The notes beneath the pieces were generated by a model that worked only from the letters and a program-made list of their open reading frames with translations, had not been told where the DNA came from and made no database searches. A program made the position numbers and the translations under genes. Shown here one piece after another: positions 33,496 through 40,905 of a stretch of DNA of 64,000 nucleotides (positions are counted from its first letter, which is position 1; the number at the start of each line of letters is the position of its first letter). The stretch comes from an uncultured Eubacteriales bacterium (GTDB lineage: Bacteria > Bacillota > Clostridia > Oscillospirales > CAG-382), in the NCBI GenBank assembly GCA_934479825.1, contig CAKSOW010000007.1:43966-107965 (forward strand), written 5' to 3'.

Positions 33496-34821
33496 TTACT
33501 TCAAGAACAGCTCAATGACCGGCACAACCACATCGGGCGCAGGGACGGGGAGCGATAAGACAAGCAAATCGTCCGCTTCGGTGCGACAGTCGCTGAAATG
33601 CTTGCTGGACTTTTCCGTGAATTTGATTTCACTGCCATCGTGTAAAAATTGCGCATAGTCAACCTTTCCGGCAAAACCGCGCATTTCCAAAAAGGCGTAC
33701 GGATATTCCATCAAATGAACATATAACCGCTTTCCGTCCGCACTCTGCGTAAACCGACAGCCGCGCGGAACAGGCAGATCCGGATCTGCCATGGTGCAGC
33801 CGTATATCGACCGACTGTTTAATCTCATCCATTCGCCGTAAACTTCCAAAGCCGCGTCGGCACGCTTGTCAAAATTGCCTCGTGAAGTCGGTCCGACATT
33901 CATTAAAAGATTTCCGCCGATACAAACCGTGTTGATGAGCATTTCAATGAGCATGCGCGGCGATTTCCAGCTCTTTTCGTCGCGATGATATCCCCAAGAG
34001 CCGGAAAACGTCTGGCAGGCCTCCCAGGTGACGCGTTCGCCGGTTTTCGGATGTTTCGGCCAGTCCAATACCTGATATTGCTCCGGCGTCCATAAGTCTT
34101 GTTCTAAATCGGCACGATTGTCAATAATGATGTTCGGCTGTAACGAGCGAACGAGTGCAATAAGCTTTTCGGATTCCCATTCGTTTTTGCCCTTGGCGCC
34201 GCCGTATTGCATCCAAGGCTTGACCGACGCAGGAGCGGGGTTGGTGTAGGAAAAATCTAACCATAAAATATCGATTTTGCCGTAGTTGGTCAAGAGTTCT
34301 GTCAGCTGATTCCGCATGTACTCCGCATACTTGTGCACATCGCGTCCCTTGTCCAATTCTTCGGCATTCGGGTCATTGCGGCGCGGATGAATCGAATCGA
34401 TCGGAAACTCCGGATGATGCCAGTCGATGAGAGAGTAGTAAAAACCGACATGTAAGCCCTCGGCACGAAATGCATCGGCATATTCTCTGACAAGATCTCT
34501 GCCAAACGCGGTGTTGGTAATCTTGTAGTCCGTGAATTGGCTGTCAAACAGACAAAAGCCCTCATGGTGCTTGGTGGTGAGAACGGCATATTTCATGCCG
34601 GCCGCTTTTGCTTTTTTGGCCCATTCGCGCGCATCGAACAGATCCGGATCAAAGTGGTTGAAATATTTCTCATACTTTTCCTCGGGTATGAATTCCAAGG
34701 TCTTGACCCATTCATGACGTGCCGGCATGGCATATAAGCCGAAATGGATAAACATGCCGAATCGGTCATGAATGAACCAGCTTGTATCACCAAGAGTTTT
34801 GTGTTCGGGGAATAATGGCAT
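33496..34821 (-). CDS. Alpha-L-fucosidase, glycoside hydrolase family 29
   Basis: 441 residues without a signal peptide, so cytoplasmic. The GH29 signature is clear: SWFIHDRFGMFIHFGLYAMP near the N-terminus, KYAVLTTKHHEGFCLFDSQF, and the nucleophile aspartate in IDILWLDFSYT (about residue 189). It should release L-fucose from oligosaccharides by a retaining mechanism. AAGGAGG lies 7 bases before ATG 34821. Being cytosolic, it would act on imported glycans. The solute importer at 24644-32427 lies nearby on the other strand, but a link is only a suggestion. Confidence 0.93.
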   Translation of the reverse strand: MPLFPEHKTLGDTSWFIHDRFGMFIHFGLYAMPARHEWVKTLEFIPEEKYEKYFNHFDPDLFDAREWAKKAKAAGMKYAVLTTKHHEGFCLFDSQFTDYKITNTAFGRDLVREYADAFRAEGLHVGFYYSLIDWHHPEFPIDSIHPRRNDPNAEELDKGRDVHKYAEYMRNQLTELLTNYGKIDILWLDFSYTNPAPASVKPWMQYGGAKGKNEWESEKLIALVRSLQPNIIIDNRADLEQDLWTPEQYQVLDWPKHPKTGERVTWEACQTFSGSWGYHRDEKSWKSPRMLIEMLINTVCIGGNLLMNVGPTSRGNFDKRADAALEVYGEWMRLNSRSIYGCTMADPDLPVPRGCRFTQSADGKRLYVHLMEYPYAFLEMRGFAGKVDYAQFLHDGSEIKFTEKSSKHFSDCRTEADDLLVLSLPVPAPDVVVPVIELFLK

Positions 34822-34929
34822 GGGAGAACCTCCTTGCAGTGTGTTGATTTTGAGTGCGTTTTGGTATCTTTATTCTATCATAACCACAGGATTTTGCCAT
34901 GTGTTTTTTACCGAAAAATATGTGTTTTT

Positions 34930-34966
34930 CGGTAAAATAAAACCGCTCCGGATTTTCGGAACGGTT
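34930..34966 (-). terminator. Terminator after R2 copy 2
   Basis: Arms AACCGCTCCG (34941-34950) and CGGAACGGTT (34957-34966), one mismatch, then TTTTATTTT on the minus strand. Very similar to the hairpin at 35161-35190 on the other side of R2. Confidence 0.7.
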
Positions 34967-34995
34967 CTGTCTGTGACAAAAGTCATAGGACTGTT

Positions 34996-35158
34996 TCGGG
35001 CAAAGCCCGATTCAAATTGAATTTTGAAAAAATCGGGGACATGTGCCACGATTTTTTCCCCGATAGATTCGCGAGTGTCGAAAAGCGTAAGCTTTTTGGC
35101 ATGAGGCGCGAGCGCACGAATCTGTTGCGCGTCGCAAAATGAAATTTTGCGACACGCG
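34996..35158 (-). repeat. R2 repeat, copy 2
   Basis: Reverse complement of the 15586-15754 copy. It lies downstream of the 41-residue peptide gene, oriented with that gene, and is flanked by two near-identical terminators. It accounts for most of the 377-base gap 34822-35198; the remainder near 34822-34930 holds the fucosidase leader. Seven differences lie in the shared core of about 115 bases; five are synonymous in the frame KLTLFDTRESIGEKIVA. Confidence 0.85.
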
Positions 35159-35160
35159 TA

Positions 35161-35190
35161 AAAACCGCTCCGATTTCTCGGAGCGGTTTT
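35161..35190 (-). terminator. Terminator of the surface-protein/peptide operon
   Basis: Perfect arms AAAACCGCTCCG (35161-35172) and CGGAGCGGTTTT (35179-35190), 9 bases after the peptide stop. On the minus strand the stem ends in five T. Confidence 0.75.
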
Positions 35191-35198
35191 GCTGTATT

Positions 35199-35324
35199 TT
35201 ATTCCTCTAACCATTCGCCGTCAATATCGACGTCGTCTTGGGGATCTTCGCCGCTGCTCATGAGCAGGTCAGCGGTCAAAAGTTCAATATCCATTTCAGG
35301 CGAAATATAATTCTTCTTACGCAT
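35199..35324 (-). CDS. Small acidic peptide, 41 residues, coupled to the surface protein
   Basis: ATG 35324 to TAA 35199, with GGAGGAAG 7 bases upstream. It begins MRKKNYISPEMDIELLTADL and ends with a very acidic tail (EDPQDDVDIDGEWLEE). Its ATG overlaps the stop of the secreted repeat protein by 8 bases (ATGCGTAA), so translation is probably coupled. Short peptides with an aromatic/Pro start, a Ser-Gly turn and an acidic end recur beside secreted proteins in Firmicutes as I recall them; their role is not known to me. No signal peptide. Confidence 0.7.
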   Translation of the reverse strand: MRKKNYISPEMDIELLTADLLMSSGEDPQDDVDIDGEWLEE

Positions 35325-38214
35325 TGGCGCTTCCTCCGTTTACAATATTATTGATATAGTCTTGTTCCTCTTCCGACATGCTTGAAAATGCATCCGAGTT
35401 CTGTAACTCTTGTGCAACCTCAAACATGCTTCTTGCATAAGGTGAACTGTAATAATAATTGTTTCCGATTTTGATGTAAGCGCGTACAGCGAGGGAAGTG
35501 TTGTTATTCTTTATATTGTAGACAACGCAGGTGATACCTTCGCTTTCGCCGAATTTGATATCACTGCCTAACGAACCGCCGCCGTTATCGTAAACGATGT
35601 CCGTGCCGTCGTTTTTGTTGTAAGCCACACCGTAGACGTATTTCGTTCCATCCGGCGTAGTACCTTTGGCTTGCGGACCGGACGGGCCGAAAACGAGGTT
35701 GTTCATGGTTTCATCTTTCGCGGTGAGAGCGGTCTTGTTGCCGACAATGAATCCGATTTCTTCGGCTTGTGCAAGATTTTTTGCGGCAAGGTTCACTTTT
35801 GCGGCAAAACGGATACCGGTATTTCCGGTAATGCGGATAGAATTCTTTTCGATCATGGTCGGAACCGTGATCGAATCCTTTTTCCAGATCGCGTAAAGAT
35901 TGTTTTCGGAGGTGTTTGTAATGTCAATCGAGGCGACCGTGGTCGTGGCATCCGGAGAAGTACCCCAACCGAGGAACACATACCCCTCACGGGCAGGAAT
36001 GTCGCCGGTCAGACGGTAATCGACGCCAACAGCCGCTTTGGTGTCGGTTGCAAAAGCCGTACCCGAATTGTCGTTCATGTAATAGGTCACAGTTTTATCA
36101 CCGGTGCGATAGAACCGGATGTAATCGACAAGAGACGTGTCACCGATGCTGTATGCCTTGCGGAGTGCATCAAAGTGAAGGGTGTTTTTATTCGTCATGC
36201 TTGCGTAATCGAATTTAGACTCGTATTCTTTAAGGGAATCGGCATATTTTCCGCCAAATGTGGCTAAGCTTTTATTGTCGGTGCTCTTCAATTCCATGTA
36301 CGGAAGTTTTTTGTTAAAACGTACACGTGCTTTGGCTCGGTTGAAGTCGGCAGAAAGCCCCAAATCAGATACATCTAAGACATAGTAGTGATAGTTGCCC
36401 GTCATGTTTACCAAAGCTGTCACGGTCATAATTCCGTTTGAAAAAGAGGGCTGGGAGTTTTGATGGGTATATGTGAGTTTATCGCTGTTATCAAACTCAA
36501 ATCCGACGGAAGACGGACGTGTATCCAACCAGCAGGCATACAGATTTACATCGGCATTTCCAATGGTGATAGCGTCGCTCGGATCGAGCAGATTTGTTTC
36601 GGCTTTGGCATCGCTCTCACTTGTTGCCCAGCCGCGGAATACATAGCCGGTACGTGTCGGAACTTTTCCGGTCAAACGATACCCCACACCGACAGCAGCC
36701 TTGTCATCCATATCAAACGTTTCCATGGTACCGTCATTCATATAGTATGTGACGGTTTTGTCGCCGGTGCGATAGAAACGAACGTAGTCAATGTTTGCAC
36801 TTTCCAAGGCGTTGCTTTCATCTGCTACTTTTTTTGGTACACGTAAAGCGTCAACAGCAATGATATTTAGCGTACTTGTAAGATCCGGATTCCAGCTTTG
36901 TTTAAACTCATGTAATTCGTCTGTGTACGGCTTTGCGACACTTTCGTTGTTGCCGCTTTTTGTCAGCCAGAATACACCGGACGAGTGATTGCCAAGAGCA
37001 GTATTATTAACATTCAACACAGCCATGGCGGCCTGGTTGGTGTTGGAACTTAACCGAGCGCGTAAGAAAATTCGGTTGTAGTCTCCGTTTAAGCCATCGG
37101 AATACTTGGCGGCAATATTGATTTTAAAGCGGTTATATACTCGGTCGGGAAATACTGCGGTAGGAGTATATACACCCAAACCGTTTTGCAGAGTAAGTTT
37201 TGAATAGGCGAGGTTTCTGTCTTGATAGAGTGTGTCTAAAATTTCGTCTTCATCGTCGCCGCCGAATTCCACGCTTTTCATGGACAGAGCTGTGTAATCA
37301 TAATCCCAAACCGCATAAAGTGTAATGGCATCTGTGGTTTCCGGTGTAATTTCCGTAATCAGATCTTCGTCTTTGTATGCGGCAAGAGCAATTTGCGTTT
37401 TCGACCAACCTTTAAAAACAAAATATTTGGCGGTCGGTTTGACAGCTGAAAGAGCATTGGACTCGTTCAGAACAGCGTATCCATCCGCAGGCATGCCGCT
37501 CACTGCGTCGGCAAGAACCGGCTTATTGGCGTCGTAAACGACCTTGGCAAGCTTGCTTTCGTCGATGTTAGCGTAAAGTGTAATGTCGGCACGATTCAAA
37601 GCCACGGAAGTTACGGGTTCGCCGCCTTGTTTGGTTGCCCAGCCGTTTAACGCATCGCCATAAGGATTATAGTTCGGCGTAAAGTTTTCAAGGAAATTAC
37701 CTTTGTCGTCGATCAGCGTATATTCCGTTTTGAGAACAGAACTTCCGTCCGGCGTGCAGTAGGTGATTTTGTAGTAGGGGACAAACATAAGGTTGTCCAG
37801 ATAAACAGAATTGCCTCTATCTAATTGAAAACCGGCAATCGTTACATCCTGGGAAGAGTAAACAGCAAAAGTTCTTCTGACCGGACTTCCAGTACTGGAA
37901 CCAACGTCAATGACTTTGGCGTTGCCGCCGGACGTGGCTAACCACTTTATGCCGGTAGGGTTTGTGTAAAGAAAGTTTTCCTTTTGGTCACTTAGCGTTT
38001 TGTGGTTAAAACCGATAAACCAAAAGTTGGAGTTGCCTATTGTTTGTACATCAACAGAAACATACAACGGACGCTCAGCATCTAAATTGAACTTCCACTG
38101 AAAATAAGGATATGTACCGGATACTGCATTTACTTGTAAAGCTTTGCTGGAATTATTGGTGATAATGGTTGCAGAATCTACATTGGAGATACTTATAATA
38201 CTGTTGGTTAACAA
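35317..38214 (-). CDS. Secreted surface protein body with InlB-type repeats (frame-separated from its signal peptide)
   Basis: About 965 residues as read from TTG 38214, a start with no ribosome site. The frame is open up to about 38300 and encodes GTNILTGTTEAETFESYEEG before it, which joins the signal peptide at 38294-38476 if one C is removed from the nine-C run at 38303-38311. The body has a carbohydrate-binding-like N-terminal region and three InlB B-repeat-like segments (TVTYYMNDGTMETFD, RTGYVFRGWATSES and VYDANKPVLADAV regions, each near a YACW or YAVW end). The C-terminal domain contains GIRFAAKVNLAAKN and ends SEEEQDYINNIVNGGSANA. Probably a cell-surface adhesin-like protein. As sequenced it would not be exported. 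A sequencing error in the C run is the plain alternative to phase variation. Confidence 0.8.
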   Translation of the reverse strand: MLTNSIISISNVDSATIITNNSSKALQVNAVSGTYPYFQWKFNLDAERPLYVSVDVQTIGNSNFWFIGFNHKTLSDQKENFLYTNPTGIKWLATSGGNAKVIDVGSSTGSPVRRTFAVYSSQDVTIAGFQLDRGNSVYLDNLMFVPYYKITYCTPDGSSVLKTEYTLIDDKGNFLENFTPNYNPYGDALNGWATKQGGEPVTSVALNRADITLYANIDESKLAKVVYDANKPVLADAVSGMPADGYAVLNESNALSAVKPTAKYFVFKGWSKTQIALAAYKDEDLITEITPETTDAITLYAVWDYDYTALSMKSVEFGGDDEDEILDTLYQDRNLAYSKLTLQNGLGVYTPTAVFPDRVYNRFKINIAAKYSDGLNGDYNRIFLRARLSSNTNQAAMAVLNVNNTALGNHSSGVFWLTKSGNNESVAKPYTDELHEFKQSWNPDLTSTLNIIAVDALRVPKKVADESNALESANIDYVRFYRTGDKTVTYYMNDGTMETFDMDDKAAVGVGYRLTGKVPTRTGYVFRGWATSESDAKAETNLLDPSDAITIGNADVNLYACWLDTRPSSVGFEFDNSDKLTYTHQNSQPSFSNGIMTVTALVNMTGNYHYYVLDVSDLGLSADFNRAKARVRFNKKLPYMELKSTDNKSLATFGGKYADSLKEYESKFDYASMTNKNTLHFDALRKAYSIGDTSLVDYIRFYRTGDKTVTYYMNDNSGTAFATDTKAAVGVDYRLTGDIPAREGYVFLGWGTSPDATTTVASIDITNTSENNLYAIWKKDSITVPTMIEKNSIRITGNTGIRFAAKVNLAAKNLAQAEEIGFIVGNKTALTAKDETMNNLVFGPSGPQAKGTTPDGTKYVYGVAYNKNDGTDIVYDNGGGSLGSDIKFGESEGITCVVYNIKNNNTSLAVRAYIKIGNNYYYSSPYARSMFEVAQELQNSDAFSSMSEEEQDYINNIVNGGSANA

Positions 38215-38293
38215 AACTTGTTTGTTCTCAACCCATTTTTCCCCTTCTTCGTAGCTCTCAAACGTCTCCGCCTCCGTTGTCCCGGTAAGAATA

Positions 38294-38476
38294 TTAGTAC
38301 CAGGGGGGGGGTATGATTCCTGTATCAGCGGTCAGATCCGCCGTTTCTTGTGCCGGTTCGGCAACCGGGGTGGTCTCCATGCCGTTTTCAACCGGTTCAA
38401 GCACCGGAACGGCAAACGCCGTCATGCAAAGCAAAACTGCAAGCAGAACGATGGCAAGGGTATTGCGCTTTTTCAT
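38294..38476 (-). CDS. Signal-peptide fragment of the surface protein, stopped after a frameshift
   Basis: 60 residues from ATG 38476, with AAAGGAG about 8 bases upstream and a promoter at 38569-38597. It begins MKKRNTLAIVLLAVLLCMTA, a signal peptide with cleavage near AFA. A Glu/Thr/Pro-rich stretch follows, then IIPPPWY and a stop 9 codons short of the next domain. The stop arises because the run of nine C places the reading frame one base away from the long frame at 35317. With eight C the sequence reads IIPPPGTNILTG and runs on into the body. Best seen as the 5' end of one 1053-residue gene, currently off. Confidence 0.8.
   Translation of the reverse strand: MKKRNTLAIVLLAVLLCMTAFAVPVLEPVENGMETTPVAEPAQETADLTADTGIIPPPWY
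38303..38311. repeat. Homopolymer run of nine G (nine C on the coding strand)
   Basis: The longest G/C homopolymer noticed in the window, located just after the signal-peptide region of the surface-protein gene. Such tracts slip during replication and are common contingency loci. Eight C restores the frame; nine or ten do not. Confidence 0.85.
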
Positions 38477-38568
38477 GAGAAAACTCCTTTCAAATTTATA
38501 TGTTTTTAAGCGCCGGCTGATAGAAACAACCTGAGCGGCGTTTCACAAAAGAAACAATTTCTTTTTTA

Positions 38569-38597
38569 ATTATAAATTTTTCTATGCGCGAAATCAA
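38569..38597 (-). promoter_or_regulatory. Sigma-A-type promoter of the surface-protein gene
   Basis: Minus strand: TTGATT (38597-38592), a 17-base spacer, TATAAT (38574-38569). About 93 bases upstream of ATG 38476. It lies within the otherwise gene-free AT-rich interval 38477-38846, which also holds the icd terminator. Confidence 0.7.
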
Positions 38598-38789
38598 TTG
38601 CAAATCAAAGAAAAAAGTTTGCATATAATGACTTTCTTGCTTTTGGTAAAAGGAGAGGCAAAATGTTTGCATAAAGCATATTTATTTTCGCTTATTAGTA
38701 ATTTATGGTTGAATTATAGCATGGATTATGAATTTATATGTTGACAATTTATTTCTGAATATAAATTAAATAGTTAAATATGCACATAA

Positions 38790-38822
38790 AAAAGAGCTTT
38801 CCCCAAGGGAAAGCTCTTTTTT
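38790..38822 (-). terminator. Intrinsic terminator of icd
   Basis: GAGCTTTCC (38794-38802) and GGAAAGCTC (38808-38816) with A and T runs on both sides; about 25 bases after the icd stop. It may work in both directions. Confidence 0.85.
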
Positions 38823-38846
38823 TATAGTCATATACGGTAAGTTGTT

Positions 38847-40058
38847 TTAAGCAAGTTTCTTTTCTAACCGTTCACGGATAGCGGAAATGAACTCGCCTGT
38901 TGTGGCGGTCGTCACCTTGATGCCCTCGGCAAGACCGGCGAGGTCCTTTGTCATAATGCCGTCGTTCAAGGTATCGATGCAGGCTTCTTCCAGTTTATCC
39001 GCAAAAGCGGAAAGGTCGGCAAGACCGTCAAGCTCGCCGCGTTTGCGAAGTGCGCCCGTCCAGGCGTAAATGGTCGCCATGGGGTTGGTGGAGGTCTCCT
39101 CACCGGCAAGATATTTGTAGTAATGCCGCGTGACTGTGCCGTGTGCCGCTTCGTATTCATAGTTCCCGTCCGGGCTGACAAGGACGCTTGTCATCATGGC
39201 AAGCGAGCCGAACGCCGTGGAGACCATATCGCTCATCACATCGCCGTCGTAGTTTTTGCAGGCCCAAATATAGCCGCCCTCGCTGCGGATGACGCGTGCG
39301 ACGGCATCGTCGATCAACGTGTAGAAATATGTAATGCCGAGTTTTTCAAACGTTTCTTTATAGTCGGCTTCGTAGACTTCTGCAAAAATGTCCTTGAAAG
39401 TGTGGTCGTACTTCTTGCTGATCGTATCCTTGGTGGAGAACCACAGATCCTGCTTGGTATCGATGGCGTATTTGAAACAGGAATGGGCGAACGACCGGAT
39501 CGAGGTATCCTTGTTGTACTGCCCCTGTAAAACGCCGGGGCACTCAAAATCGTATACCGTCTGACGGGTCTCGTTTCCGTTTTCATCGGTAAAGACGATT
39601 TCCGCTTTGCCCTTACCGGGAATGCGCATTTCAGAAGCCTTGTATACGTCGCCGTAGGCATGGCGGGCAATGGTAATCGGCTTTTTCCAGTTTTTCACAA
39701 CCGGTTTGATAGAATCAATTAGGATCGGCGCGCGGAAAACCGTGCCGTCCAAGATCGCGCGGATAGTGCCGTTGGGGCTTTTCCACATTTCTTTGAGGTG
39801 GTATTCCTCAACGCGCTGGGCGTTGGGCGTGATGGTGGCGCATTTGACGGCAACGCCGTACTTTTTGGCGGCATTGCTTGCGTCGATGGTCACTTGGTCG
39901 TCGGTGCGGTCGCGCTCGGGAAGTCCCAGATCATAATATTCGGTTTTCAATTCCACAAACGGCTCCAAAAGCTCTTCTTTAATGAGCTTCCAGATAATAC
40001 GTGTCATTTCGTCGCCGTCCATTTCGACTAACGGCGTTTTCATTTGAATTTTTTGCAT
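38847..40058 (-). CDS. icd: NADP-dependent isocitrate dehydrogenase (eukaryotic-type subfamily)
   Basis: 403 residues. MQKIQMKTPLVEMDGDEMTR and NGTIRAILDGTVFRAPI are typical of the homodimeric subfamily shared with eukaryotic NADP-IDH. The C-terminal half includes the AAHGTVTRHYYKYL nucleotide-binding loop. It oxidises isocitrate to 2-oxoglutarate, supplying NADPH and glutamate carbon. AAGGAG lies upstream of ATG 40058. It follows a lipoprotein gene by 14 bases and aconitase beyond it, and is probably expressed from the aconitase promoter. No citrate synthase gene lies in the window. Confidence 0.95.
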   Translation of the reverse strand: MQKIQMKTPLVEMDGDEMTRIIWKLIKEELLEPFVELKTEYYDLGLPERDRTDDQVTIDASNAAKKYGVAVKCATITPNAQRVEEYHLKEMWKSPNGTIRAILDGTVFRAPILIDSIKPVVKNWKKPITIARHAYGDVYKASEMRIPGKGKAEIVFTDENGNETRQTVYDFECPGVLQGQYNKDTSIRSFAHSCFKYAIDTKQDLWFSTKDTISKKYDHTFKDIFAEVYEADYKETFEKLGITYFYTLIDDAVARVIRSEGGYIWACKNYDGDVMSDMVSTAFGSLAMMTSVLVSPDGNYEYEAAHGTVTRHYYKYLAGEETSTNPMATIYAWTGALRKRGELDGLADLSAFADKLEEACIDTLNDGIMTKDLAGLAEGIKVTTATTGEFISAIRERLEKKLA

Positions 40059-40072
40059 GAGAGGAAATCTCC

Positions 40073-40846
40073 TTATTTACCGGCGTCAGCGAGCGCCTTT
40101 TTTAATTCGTCAAAATTCATGGTTTCGCCGGTTAACTGTTTGTATTCGCCGGGAATCTGCATGGAGGCATAGTCTTTTTCCGAAAGCTCGGAAGAACCGT
40201 AGTACAAATGCTTGGTGTTTTCGTCGATCGGCTCGTCGTCGTCCGGCGTCTGGTTGTGATTCTTGTCGTCGAAGAGCGTGATATAGAGATCTTTGTCATA
40301 TAGCGGCTCAAAACCGTATCTTTCGGTCATATGATAGTAGTTTTCATACTGAACCGCGCCGGCATAATCGTTGTTGAATCCGCGAAGGGTATTGCCGCCG
40401 GGAATATAGTCGTAGCCGCCGTTTCCGCCGACCCCATAGCCAAAGCCGTCCATAAGGGTATAAATGCGGCCGTTGGCATAGGTGTACATACTTACAAGGC
40501 CGGGCATGTTGATGACAAGCTCCGGCGCACCCTTGCCGTCAAAATCGATCAGTGCATAAGTGGTGTTTTCTGCGTTTTTGTATTCGTCATTGAATGCATT
40601 GACGGTTTCGAGATAGGCTTCGGCATAGCCGCTTATATCGGTGTCGTCCTTCTGTTCGGAATCGGTGTTTCCGGCGGCGCCGCCGGGCTGTTCGTCTGCA
40701 TTCGGCGTGTCATTGGCATTCGGTGTATCGGTATTCTCTGTATTTTCGGTGTTGTCCGGTGCGTCAGTGTTTTTATTTTGACAGCCGGCAAGAAGCGATG
40801 CGCTGACAAGTGCGGCAAGAAGAATTAGAAGAGTCTTACGTTTCAT
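40073..40846 (-). CDS. Lipoprotein with Asn/Asp/Thr-rich linker
   Basis: 257 residues. The signal peptide begins MKRKTLLILLAALVSASLLA and ends GCQ, giving lipidated cysteine 22. A low-complexity linker follows (repeated NTENTEN, PNANDTPNAD). The C-terminal domain of about 170 residues contains TTYALIDFDGKGAPELVINM, a VCBS/FG-GAP-like or calcium-loop-like pattern seen in secreted proteins of gut Firmicutes. Function unknown. It stands between two TCA-cycle genes in the same direction, which is odd for an exported protein. AAAGGA precedes ATG. Confidence 0.75.
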   Translation of the reverse strand: MKRKTLLILLAALVSASLLAGCQNKNTDAPDNTENTENTDTPNANDTPNADEQPGGAAGNTDSEQKDDTDISGYAEAYLETVNAFNDEYKNAENTTYALIDFDGKGAPELVINMPGLVSMYTYANGRIYTLMDGFGYGVGGNGGYDYIPGGNTLRGFNNDYAGAVQYENYYHMTERYGFEPLYDKDLYITLFDDKNHNQTPDDDEPIDENTKHLYYGSSELSEKDYASMQIPGEYKQLTGETMNFDELKKALADAGK

Positions 40847-40905
40847 AAGAAAAAATCCTTTCTTTTTGGTATACTATGAGCAAAAAAACGCCAGATTATG
40901 CATTC

